Assembly (NCBI RefSeq): GCF_910592395.1 | Contig: NC_088316.1 | Location: 2,728,001-2,792,000 of the forward strand | Length of the DNA: 64,000 bases | Direction: 5' to 3' | Source: Lineus longissimus | Lineage: Eukaryota; Nemertea; Pilidiophora; Heteronemertea; Lineidae | Shown here: positions 11,901 through 23,000 of the stretch, piece by piece | Numbering within the stretch: the stretch's first letter is position 1 | How the letters are laid out: the number at the start of each line of letters is the position of its first letter | The notes under the pieces: generated by a model | Database searches by the model: none | What the model was told of the DNA's origin: nothing | The model's input: the letters and a program-made list of their open reading frames with translations, nothing else | Translations under genes and position numbers: made by a program

Positions 11901-14900
11901 TCTTGCCTGCCTAGCTGCTGCCTATATTGTCCCTTTATGATTTTCTCTGATAGTGAATAGGTAAGATTCGAATCTACATATGTTTTCCAGGACTTGATCC
12001 GCGATCTGAAAATTGCCAAAAACCAAACATGGGAAGAAAAGGAGAGACTTTCAGACAAATACGAAGATGAACGCCGCACCAATCTCGCCAACAAGGGTAT
12101 CCTGGAATGGGTGATGGACACGATGAAGAAAGGCAACAAAGAGCTCCAAGAACGTCTGCTTCTCCTGCAGAAGGAGAAGGACCAGCTGACCTTGACCTAC
12201 AAGGACAAGAGGCGTGTCCTTGACGACCTCAAGGATGAACTTCAGAAGAGGATATCGGATTATTCAGAGCTGGCAAGCAGTGGTGGGTCCTTTTTCTTTT
12301 ATTTGCCTTGATTTAAAAGGAGGATCACCCTGTCCAAAGTTCATTCTGAACTGGCACTTATGATGATTAGTCCAGCTGAAATTTGTCAGATTTGTGGTTG
12401 TTGATCAATACCCGATTGTAACAGGGACCAAATCAGTGTCCTTAATACAAAGAGTGTCAAGCTTACAGAGGTGTCCGCTAAGAGAGGTTCTGTACTGGTA
12501 TCGAGCGCGTCGAAAAGTAACTTCTGACGTGATTTAAAGGGGTACACCGTTTGTAATTACTTGTGGTTCAGTTAATTAGAAATCCACTAATACACAATGC
12601 CAGAGTGCAGTTATTATGAATACAAATTTGTTTAAACTTGATATTCATAGTAATTTGTATATCGGTCTACATAACGGCAATGTTGAAATTTATATTTAGT
12701 GTGTATTTTCGCAATTGGACGCTTTTAAATTCAATTACAAATTCTAAATTTTTAACGGACAGCGTAGGCCTTTAAATCCACCTGTTATTCTTTCATTTCA
12801 GGTAAAGCGTCGGAATCAGAGACCAAACAACGTGTGGCTGCCATTCACGAGCTGAAGGAGAGACTGAAGAGGGAGACAGAGAACATCAAGGACATCAAGT
12901 CCAGGCTGAAAGAAGTGCAGGAGAAACAGCGCCAAGAGAAGGAAGACGCCCATTCACAGAATGTCGTCCTGAAGGGGAATGCTGACCTCCGACAGAGGGT
13001 TGAGGTAAGTTATGTATTCTGTGGAGGTGTTGCTTGGGGAGAGGGAAGAGATTGAGTTAGGTGAACTGGCCAGAGAGTCACTAGACCATTAGACCCAATC
13101 TGTGCCCAACCTGATCATTGGCATGCAAATATGCTAACAGATTCTGATGTTGTGATAATCCTTGAAGAATGATCCCTCAAGGCAATAATCAATAAATTAA
13201 GCTAGAATAAGGAGAAGAAGAGGTCAAGGTGAATTGAAAAGGCATTCAGAAAGGCAGGATTTAAGGAATCTGTCATCCTGTAAACCGCCTTGTCTATTTC
13301 ATAGGAAGAGGAGCGCCGACGACTCGAGTTGGAGAACCAACAGCTGATATCTGAGGAACTCGAGCGGATGAAGATGGAGTCCGAGCATGAGAAAGCTGAG
13401 ATACAGATGAGGGCTGCTGAAGGTCGGGCCTACAGCACCCAGGAGGGTATGGGCCTCGAGCTCGAGTTGGTCGACTTGAAGTCGGAGAGGTCCGTTGTGA
13501 CACTACAGCTACAGACTCTCAAACAGGAGAAGGCAAAGCTTGGGAAAGACCTGGAGGAGGCCTACAATCGTCACAAGGAAGAGCTCGAGATCCAACAACT
13601 TCAGCACTTCCAGGTAAAGTGAAGGACTAATTACATGTTTTTTTCAATGACTTCATGATACAGCCAAAACTCAAGCTTAGGCCCGTAATGCCCTAATTAT
13701 GATGATGATGATGGTGAAGAGGAATGACAACAGGGACAGATCGAGATATATGCATGTAGCCTGAGCAGGGTTAGATTTTGACACCCCGATGTCTATTGCA
13801 TACCCAGTCATCAAGGGACTTCCTGTAGCCCCTTGGTTGTGCACAGGTCGGGATAATAACGTGCCAAGACCAACATGGCCAACACCCATTAAGAGACTAA
13901 ATTATCTTGATTTTCCAACAAGTTAAAGAAACTTTTCAAATAGGAAAGTTTTAAATCAGATTTTCGTTTCTCGCAGACTTTCCGCAATTACCGGGAGATG
14001 TTCGAGGAACAGAAAGCCGCCATTGAGCAGAGGTATCGCAGTCTTCTTGAGGACTCCATCCAGGATGCCGTGTTCCTCTCCACCAGGAATAATGAACTCG
14101 TTCAAGAAAACCAGGAGGCAAAACAAAGTAAGCTCAAATACCCATTATGTGTTCAATATCAGTTCATGTGTTCAATATCAGTTCATGTGATCAATATCAG
14201 TTCATTGTGTTCAATCTCAGTTCATGTGTCCAATCTCAGTTGATGTGTTCAATATCAGTTCACGTGTTCAATATCAGTTCACGTGTTCAATATCAGTTCA
14301 CGTGTTCAATATCAGTTCACGTGTTCAATATCAGTACATTCACATGTTCAATATCAGTTCATGTGTTCAATATCAGTTCAGGTGTTCAATGTCAGTTCAT
14401 GTGTTCAATATCAGTTCATGTGTTCAATATCAGTACGTGTTCAATATCAGTCTTGTTCTAAATCTACCTCTGGTATATATGGCTATAAAATCATATTAGA
14501 GAGTTGAAAGTTCAAATTTTTCCTTGGTATGCCACCTGCAGTTGTTTCATTTGTCTACTTGAATCTCTGGTCTGCAGTGGGACATTTTCTCCAGTTTGAG
14601 AGCTAGTCTTAAGGTGCGCTTGCATCAAGTTCATACTGTCTGGCACAATTTTTCTTCTTCATGTCCATACGAGACAAATTTCCCAGCCTGTCTTTCTTTG
14701 TAATGGCTGGTCTTGATCAGATTGTCCTTGTCCAGTTGCATTAGCAATAACATGTTTATGCATCTGCTCAGATGATGAATACAATGTCGTATGTATATCA
14801 GTAGGTGACAAAATGCACTCCTTTCAAAGCATTGGCATCTCATATGCAACTTAATCAAATCAATACACTTATTATTTCAGAAATAGCTGAGCTGAAGGAT

Positions 14901-14939
14901 CAAGTCTCCGTCCTTGGAGGACAAGCTGCGGAAGACTAA
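7945..14939 (+). CDS. Divergent kinesin-like motor protein
   Basis: Fourteen exons with agreeing phases (7945-7983, 8074-8250, 8513-8596, 8848-8910, 9139-9213, 9470-9549, 9939-10296, 10992-11046, 11297-11490, 11991-12282, 12802-13004, 13305-13613, 13977-14127, 14881-14939) give about 712 aa. Motor domain about 20-333: RVITRVRPF near residue 20, P-loop GATGSGKS at 99-106 (usual GQTGSGKT), switch I RSH at 213-215 without the usual serine pair (QARSH), switch II DLAGTE at 242-247 (usual DLAGSE), then [20 protein letters not shown]. Residues about 345-700 are charged heptad-rich coiled coil ([20 protein letters not shown]). No FHA, PH, tail motor-binding or DNA-binding domain is seen. The ATP site looks functional; the subfamily is not recognised. 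The 13-codon first exon is the least certain part. Confidence 0.88.
8928..8976. repeat. (ATC)n microsatellite
   Basis: An uninterrupted run of ATC triplets in intron 4 of the kinesin gene, just after the splice donor. Confidence 0.95.
9229..9447 (+). repeat. ACACCGTTTGTAATTAC repeat family, copy 1
   Basis: Starts TAAAGGAGTACACCGTTTGTA and ends near GTTTTCAAATTCAATTACAA. Similar copies are at 12536-12775 (same strand, same gene), 49838-50075 (diverged) and 54436-54656 (inverted). Ends are weakly complementary (AAAGG...CTTTA in better copies), which suggests a MITE. Confidence 0.75.
10551..10894 (+). mobile_element. MITE with TTAAAGGGAACTG inverted ends, copy 1
   Basis: Left end TTAAAGGGAACTGAAACCGC, right end GCGGTTCCAGTTCCCTTTAA. 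Internal landmarks include GACTTTCTCGGGCGGTGAAAG and a GC-rich GGGGGCGGAGCTACAAATCT. The second copy, inverted, is at 39731-40072 in AIFM1-A. It lies in kinesin intron 7. TTAA at both outer edges suggests the target site. Confidence 0.85.
11175..11268. mobile_element. Half-length TA-flanked MITE next to kinesin exon 9
   Basis: Carries the first half of the CAGTRGAACCTC family (through GAGAGGTCAAATTGAA). It ends only 28 bases before the exon start at 11297, so the splice branch and pyrimidine tract lie at or beside its edge. Confidence 0.8.
11728..11937. mobile_element. MITE with AAAGGGAGACTATAGGCAG ends, copy 1
   Basis: Left end AAAGGGAGACTATAGGCAG, right end CTGCCTATATTGTCCCTTT; these are imperfect inverted repeats of about 19 bp around 170 bp. 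The second copy, in MCMDC2, is at 22438-22658. Confidence 0.85.
12418..12505. mobile_element. Fragment of the TA-flanked MITE
   Basis: The second half of the family (GGACCAAA...GTGTCCGCTAAGAGAGGTTC) in kinesin intron 10. Confidence 0.7.
12536..12775 (+). repeat. ACACCGTTTGTAATTAC repeat family, copy 2
   Basis: Same order of landmarks as 9229-9447, including GTACACCGTTTGTAATTACT, CTAATACACAATGCC and TTTAAATTCAATTACAAATT. It precedes the acceptor of kinesin exon 11. Confidence 0.75.
14150..14460 (+). repeat. 19-bp minisatellite in kinesin intron 13
   Basis: About 16 units of GTGTTCAATATCAGTTCAT with single-base variants (CATG/CACG/CAGG) and a few units with indels. There are no unique spacers. 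Confidence 0.93.
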
Positions 14940-16358
14940 ACAATCTGGAAATTCATTGAGTTTCATCACAGGCAATCAGCTCGATTGAAGACACTACTTT
15001 GTATATGTATAACAATGGGAATTACTGCGTATATTGGAACTAAGATCCGAATTCAGTCCGTCCTGGTGATATCAGTGTCAATGAAAACGTTATTTCATAG
15101 AATCTAATGTATTGTTCTGTTTTCTGTTGATAGCATTCTGTACATGAATCCTGTGAATAGTTCATTGTTCAAAGTTTGTCTCTTAGCCATATATCGAGGC
15201 AGTACGAAGACTCTTCTTACATAGAATCATGTGATTCCGTCCTGATGTTTAATGTATATGTTGATCTAGTGGTTTACTCTAGTCTCTTCTGTCCAGTTGA
15301 AAAATATTCCAACCAAAATGACTTGATGTAATTTTGGTATAGGTTCTAGTCGGCGAGTTCATCTGATGTGCATAAGACACAAGTGCTGCAGGACAGTGCT
15401 GTTTTCAGGTTGATTTCCAAATCGTTAGGCCAGAGTCCTCTATTAAAACATGTGTACATTACGTGTACATTGTTGTGCATAGGTTTTGGTAAAAAAAAGT
15501 ACTCATTGGACCAATCAATCTGCACAAAATTTTATATGTGTCAAGAAGAACCCTTTGCCAATAGCATAATAAAGTTTTAAAAAATTCCAATACCGATTGC
15601 CTGAGAAAAAAAGATTTCCGTACACCATATCCATCAAAACGTCACTGGCGCATTGATATGGCCCTGTCAAAGTACAAGTTCTAAACTGACCAGTGAGACC
15701 ACATTTTCTTAAATATATTATCAAAAAGCATATTTCTGTGATGGCCTGACTCTGTAGATTAAGAATCAACCACAGATTGAGAATTAATTCCACTTTGGTC
15801 CATCCCAGCCATGTATTTACCACAACTTGACATTTTGATAAGCTCTATGTGACTGTGCCACACTTCCGGTCGTGGATGAATACAGGTCTCTGCCCGTTAG
15901 GATGGTCAAGTCTTGCTTTAAACCCATGTAGAAGTTTTAAGGCTTTTCCTTATTCTGTACAGGTATTATCCCACATATATCTTTAAGTTAATCTTTACCG
16001 ATATATCTTATTGGCTAGTCCCCTGGTCTAATGCCTTTTTTGTCGTCATTTTGACTGTCAATGAATCAAACATTGAAGATGTAATTATTCATGCTGGCTC
16101 ATGGATGCAAAAATGCTTTTGAATCCGATATTTTCTAAGTCATGAAGTCTTTATATTTTTGAAGAAAAAAATATATTTATACAAATTTGTATGATGTTAA
16201 CACTACAATATAATCTATCAAATAAACGTGTAGGTCAGATAAATTTTTTTTTCCGAGTTTTCTCTTTCCTTGTGTTCTGTTGTGGGTAGTTTGCAAAGGC
16301 CAGGAATAATGTGATGTTCCTGACTGTTGACCACCATTGTGACTTCAGACAATGGGTG
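14940..16358. other. Kinesin 3'UTR and dispersed repeat
   Basis: After the stop at 14939 there is no further coding sequence. Candidate AATAAA signals on the plus strand are at 15568-15573 and near 16215. A dispersed repeat occupies about 15488-15880. Confidence 0.5.
15488..15880 (-). repeat. Dispersed repeat with minus-strand coding potential, copy 1
   Basis: About 390 bp closely matches 61765-62160. On the minus strand both copies translate through YLRKCGLTGQFRTC, LTGPYQC, LMDMVYGN and GKGFFLTHI. The shared open frame, with substitutions, suggests a transposon-derived or formerly coding segment; I do not recognise the protein. Confidence 0.7.
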
Positions 16359-16468
16359 ATATGAATAAAGACTAGCAAATGCTTTTATCTAAAACTCCAT
16401 GTACATTTACACTAGCCCTTTCTGTACAAAATTGAAGTAAAAGCATTTGCTAGACTTTATTCATATCG
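16359..16468. terminator. Hairpin with AATAAA on both strands between convergent genes
   Basis: GATATGAATAAAGACTAGCA at 16359 continues to AATGCTTTTA and is mirrored at 16438-16468, with about 40 bases between. Each arm presents AATAAA on its own strand, one facing the end of the kinesin and the other facing MCMDC2. A further minus-strand AATAAA is at 16634-16629. Use as a shared poly(A) region is inference. Confidence 0.55.
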
Positions 16469-17097
16469 GCCAATATCTGATGACAGATGACAATATCTGT
16501 CGACAGAAAGGACTGCCGTCAAAGAGTGAGAGAAAAGAAGAAATTCCTCTTGTGATCCATTAAATTGTGAATGACAGGATGCACAAAGAAAAAAACAAAT
16601 CATATTTTTTTCAGAAACAAGTGTAAAATTTATTTGCTTTTCAAATATAACTAACTGCATTAAGAAATCATATTAATATCACAACTTCTACAGGACTTTG
16701 CAATTTTGAAATGACTAGATAGTACACTATACGAATTGTCTCAATACTATCGCAAATATATAGTACCAGACTGAGTTCTCATGACTTGCACATACTCTCC
16801 TTTAATAGTTTCAGAGCTCAACAACACTCACAAATCTAACATTTGCCAAAGAGACAAGGGACAGAACATCCCATTTTTTCAACTCTCATGTCCTCAGAAT
16901 TGAAAAAATGCTATTTTATCCAGGTAAAACTGCAACTATAAAACTCCTGAATAAAGGCATCTTCATCAGAACACTGTTCTCCAAATGTTGACTGCTCCAT
17001 GGAAAGACCGTAACCACTGAATATCACTGTCTAGGAAGCTGAGAGCACACCAATTAAAAGAAACCAGCTGTCAGGAGGCCAGTATTTCAAATTATCT

Positions 17098-20000
17098 TTA
17101 CTCCTCGTCTCCAGCATGTGTTGTACAGAATCGCAAAATCCTGATGTGAAACTGCTGCATTTTCTTGTCATTCTAAAAAGACAAAGAGAGAGAGGTCAAA
17201 TATAACATCGGCACAATCTCCGACAGTAGGCTCGGTGAAGGATGAAACTAACACTTCTGACAGTCATTTCTGGCTTCTCATGCCAAAAATGCTTACAAAG
17301 ATGAATAGATTAGCACAACTAAAAAACCCATCTCCATTGCCTTTGCTCCCACTCCAGACTTCTTAGAATCTTGACAGATAGTGCACCAAGCAGTCGCTGA
17401 GAAATGGCCCAAGCCTCCAAGTAATAAGAAAAAACTTAAATATCTCAAGCCCTAATGTTCCCTTGCTGAGAACCAGCTCTATACACCTTTCCAGAATGGG
17501 GCGCTGAGTGTCCGAAATGGTGATGTCATAAGGGGAAACTAGGCCTTATGGTGGAGGGACAAAGGAGATAGTCATGGTTGACCAACACGCTTGAATGCCT
17601 TTAATGACGGACAAGGGGGAAAAAGTTAGTTCCAATGCAAGCCACCAATTTCGTGAAGTATGTATAGCCCAAACACTTTGCCCAAATTGATACCTACCTT
17701 TAACCCAATGTACTCATCCAGATCATTGTCTCTGATATGAGGGGTAGGTTGAACACTCAGGGCCGACATTCCCAGCCTAGCCACCACAGACTCCTCATAA
17801 AGGAGAATAGCCATCACGGCATCTCCTTCTAACACATCAGGACGATGGTGGAGTCTTGCATGGGATGCTGCCAGAGAGGTGCTGAAATTACATAGGAGAA
17901 AACTTGTACTCTTCATGTTCTTTGTGCTAAGCCTAGGAGACTTCTTCACTGCTAAAATTAGATAAAAGTGTACTAATGTGTAGCTCTGAATTTTTCCCAG
18001 GTTCTTACTGTGACCAAGCAATTTGCCTGCAGTCCCATCCCAACAACTTTCAGATTACAAACATCAACTTCTGAACACTTTCAGCTGAGGCCCTTACATG
18101 ACTTGGACAGCATTTCTTGGGAAGGTTGAGCCCTGGACACTTGTGGCATACATATTTCTGCTACTGATGTAATATCTGCAGATCAAGTCTTTGGCGGCCT
18201 CGGTGAATTCAACCACTTGCTGGGAGGCAATGTCGATGAACTGTAATAACAGATAAGTTTGTTGTCTCAGTTTTTCTTTGCTAAATAACAGTTTAGGAAG
18301 TGATGATCAATGAAATTCCAAATAAGATTGACTGGTGTGTTTTACGAACCTTCTTAAACTCCTCAAAGTCAATGCCATACTTCTTAGCGGGTTCAGCCCT
18401 GTCTTGACCAGCCACAGCATTCATCAGCATCTGATGTGATATCAGGCTATTGGCGTACTCCTCAACCGCACTGTCTGTCTCGGTGCTGTACACCATGCCG
18501 ATTTTACTGGAGAAAAATATTGGAGTTTTGAGTTGGGAGATAACTCTTCCGAAGACGCAAATAATTTACTTTTCCTACTGATAAATCTGAATCCTTGTTG
18601 AACAATGGAGAACCCAGGATATGTCTGGATGAACCGGCGTGGCTTTCAAGGAACTAAAATTCCTGGCTCTTCACAACAAGTTTATTAAAGGCTCAATATG
18701 AAATAAACTAATGAGGGTCTGACGGATGAGACTATAAGCTGTGGTCCCTCGTATCTGAGTGTCAATGCCAGGGGAGGTAAAAGATCCCACACAGGTGGAC
18801 AGTAGCCTATAGTGGACTCAATTTAGTATCTCGGACAAAAATCCAATTTGGTTACAAATCCAATAGGGTCACTATGCCATGCAGTGATGATACTGATACT
18901 GAAAATATCTCATCAACCTACTCAGCCATCAACCTTGTCGCATTATCCATCTCTGACCAGCCTGGGACATCCATCTGCGCATTTGTCTTCTTCGTTGGTT
19001 CCATGTAGGCCCAGACCTTACACCTGAGTGGGTACGTCAATACCTCCGGGAGCCCACCATTGAACTTTGGCGGAATGGTCACTTGGGCATTTCCACCTTC
19101 CAGTGCTGGAAATGATGTGATGGTAAGGATATCAAAATCTGATTTCGTCATACATAGGCAGTGGCTGTTCGTAAGGAGGGACATGTTGGGTAGTTTTCAC
19201 CTTTATTCAATTTGATCCTCAAGGGAGGCTCTCAGCAGATTGATACAGCAACGAAGACAGAAAAGAGGCCTACCATAAAAAAACTAATGACAATCAATGA
19301 CAAAAGAGCTGAAGACAGAATATGGGTTGTCCTAAGATAGAGCAGCAAGAGCTGCAAGAGACACAAGATCGTGTGCAAGATGATGGAGAGGTGTTATGTC
19401 CTGCTCAACGCAAGTAATATAATGCAGTATCAGCTCTGAGCCAAGATTTCAAACAGCGGAACTCGCAAGTCTGTTGTACACTATGCCCACAGGGTAAGTG
19501 TGGATAGTGCTGTAGTGCTCAATCTGACTCAAAGGACAACATCTGCTGAAGTTCACCCTACCTTGCTGTAATTCCTCCATAGTCTTTTTCTTAAATCGTC
19601 CAACATCACCAAGGTAGCATACTCCACCATTAGCTAACAGCAGAGACCCACCCTCCACAAAATATGATCCAGACGAATGCTTATCTTTCAATGCCTTCCC
19701 CATCAGATGATGACCAGAGGAATGGACTATCGTCCTTTCAGAGAAAGACGCAGCATACATCAGCAACTGATGCAAGACACCAGTGTCTTTCCCGATGACT
19801 AGAGTGTCCATCCTGTAGCTTGGGTTGTCGCATCTACCAATGAGACTGAGCAGGAGTCCTAGTTTCAGGTGAAGATACGTCCCAGGTGGTGAAATTTCTC
19901 CTCCAAACATGTAGGCAAGACTGAGACCGAAACTCCAGGGAGAAGTTCTTCTATCTGAAAATAGTAGAAGTTTTACTGAAACCTCTATAAGAACTGATAA

Positions 20001-23000
20001 AAAAGTACAGTGGAACCTCTCTATTAAGGACAACTTCTCTATTAAGGACACTAATCTTGGTCCCAACTTTTGACCCGTCACAGCAAAACCAGGAACATGT
20101 CGCACAGAAGATGAGCCTAAATGACACCCGGAGATAATGGAAGAGATTGATGTGCTCATATTTCACAAAAGGCAGGCAATAGAGAAATGAACAAACAGTC
20201 CGTCTCAATCTGCCAAGCTAAGAGCGACATGCGCCTGGTTTTGCTGTGACAGGTTACAATTGTTTTTTCCATTCAATTTGATCTCTCTAATCAGGACACC
20301 TCTCTATTAAGGACAGCACTTGTCAGTCCCGAGGGTGTCCTTAATAGAGAGGTTCTACTGTAGTTCTTGCATAATGTGCCAAGAGACAGGAAAAAAGCTG
20401 AGGTATGCGAATAAACTGAAGGTCACTAACAGGGAAGGGCCTTTGGACAGCCAAAGTAGAGGAATAATTGGCAACTAGAGCCTCTTGCAGAGATATGCAA
20501 CATCGGAGAATTTCTAATTGGCTAATAGTAACTAACTCTACCTTCATGGAGCAGTCTCATCCTTTCCGGTAGCCCCGTCTGTCTTTGGCTGATGCGAGTT
20601 GATACGATGTTATTCATCTCCAGCGAGACAGTTATCGTACCATTCAATGTCTCATAAGTTGGTAACCCAATGATGCGATAGTGTTGTCCTATTTCAACAT
20701 CATTAACCAACTCATCTGCAAGTTGAAGGTATGTACATGTAATATCTCAAGAATATATGACATCATGAGTTTGGCCTTCTGCAAGGCAAGGGTGTGAATT
20801 TTTTCCTCAATCATGTAAGACCTTTTACTTGAATGGACATTATAATCACACACCATCCATAGAATCAGTCTCTGTGCAAGTCAGCAAAGTTTAGGAATAT
20901 GTGTTCTTTTTCCATTAAAACTTGGTCACAAAAGACTCATCTGAGCCTATTATTCAAGGCACATTTTTCACAGCCAACAAAAATGGACCTTTGAGAAATT
21001 CTTGTACGGTGGGGAAATGACACTTGATACAATACCTAGAAATAAATCCGAAAACAAACAACTTAACAAGCCACACCAGGATCTAATCACAACTTGTCGC
21101 TGACGGACAAAGCTGTCCTTGATTGTGACATTGTCTCTGATTGTTACATTGTCTCTGATTGTGACTATATCTCTTGCATCTCTCAATCAGCACACCAAGC
21201 CCTCTTATTCATGATTTGGTATCATTTTCACACAAAAGAAACACTCCGTCTTTTGTTTCTTAAAAGTTGTATCATACCTCTGACAAAAACTTTTACTGCT
21301 TGAGATCTCACTCCCGTGGTTAGCACGGACTGGATAGAATGATGGAAGGTACCACTGTCAACCATATCCACAACAATCTTATCTGAAAGTGACATCATAC
21401 AATGAAGGCAAGGTAACTGTCAACCATATTGACAACTACATCTTATCTGAAAAGGAAATCATTCTTCAGGTCCGGTGAATGGTAAGTAGGTGGACCATTA
21501 AGAAATAATAAAGTTAAATTTATAAAGCGCTGTTTCCATTTGAAAATGTTCAAAAGCGCTCAAAATGTTCAAAAGCGAAAATGTTCAAAAGCGACCATTG
21601 GTTGTTATACATGCAGAATTGCAGCTTTATCATGAGATGAGCTCATAAAATCATTCTCAAGGTTTAAAAAAAACAAACCTATTCGAATCAAAAGGTTTTT
21701 TTAAAAGCTAGAATGCTGGGTCTCGTTGGACTTTAGGTCAGTTTCACAATACCCCATATAATTGATTTTCACACTGACCTACACCATTCTGCCATAAAAA
21801 TTTTAATTTGTGACAAGTCATGGTCAAAATAACTAATCTCATTTTCACATTTGTGACTCGCTCTACCAAAACTAGGCGCTTGTCGCATCTGAACTCAACA
21901 GGTTGATACGGACTTGTTGTTCATTTCCCTATTGCAGACCTTTTGTGAAATCTATTACAAACTGATTTGGTCACATTTCACAAAAGGTCTACAATAGGGA
22001 AATGAACAACAAGTCCGTATCAACCTGTCAAGTTCAGATGCGACAAGCGCCTAGTTTTGGTAGAGCGAGTCACATTTGTGAGTGACAACTGCCAGTCCTG
22101 CTAGTCTATAACAGGAAAACCTTACTGCTGCCTACCCCCGAGTTCTCGACATTTCACATCCTCCTCCAACGTCCCATTGCAATACTGACAATGAAACGTT
22201 CTCCTGATGGTCTGAGCCTCCTTAGCCCCCGGGGCATGAAGTCTGATATACATGCTTCCACTGTTGCCAAGACAACTGGTTTCTGGACATCGATATCTTG
22301 CACTTTTCGTATATTTATGGACAACGGTAGCGCCGGTCACGATGCCACTGAACTGGAAATACCGTTTGCCCTCAGTGGGGTGTGGAAAATGCTTGAAGGA
22401 GTTCAATCTGTAGCTGAAACGACAACAAAGATTTTTCTTAAAGGGGGACTATAGGCAGGAGCAGAGGGGCTGATTTGGCCATCTTCAGGTGACTTATATA
22501 CACAGTAAGGGCCCTGGGTCATGTCATATTCAGCACTAAATATATTCCTCGTACAATCGTGAATCATTTCGACGTACTGTGAGATGTCAGAGACCCCTAT
22601 TGGCGACTTTGTGTAACTTTATCTTGCCTGCCTAGCTGCTGCCTATATAGTCCCTTTAACCCACTGGTGCAAGGAACTGTACAGCTACTTCTTTTTACTT
22701 AGCAGACAAGATGGTGCAAGTCATGATAATTTTAGCTCAGAAACAATAACTTGGCAAATTCGGCACCAGAAATCAGGTGGAGATCTTTTAAGTTTCCATC
22801 ACATTTTGTATAGAAAGTGGATGACAAAATTATGAATGACACTTACCATGGCATACCTGGCACGGACAAGAGCCTTAGGATGACGACAATCTGGTTAGAT
22901 TCAATACCAGGCATCAGATTGAGAGAGGTGATAATCGTTGACACCACCTGTAAAAAACAAGAACAAAATCAGACAGGAACATCCCTCACCGAAAAGCAGT

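Noticed and set aside
14150-14460. CRISPR-like array of 19-bp repeats
   Set aside because: Units are contiguous with no unique spacers, in an intron of an animal gene; it is a minisatellite.
14147-14507. Three overlapping frames encoding [10 protein letters not shown]-like repeats
   Set aside because: Products of the 19-bp minisatellite, in an intron.
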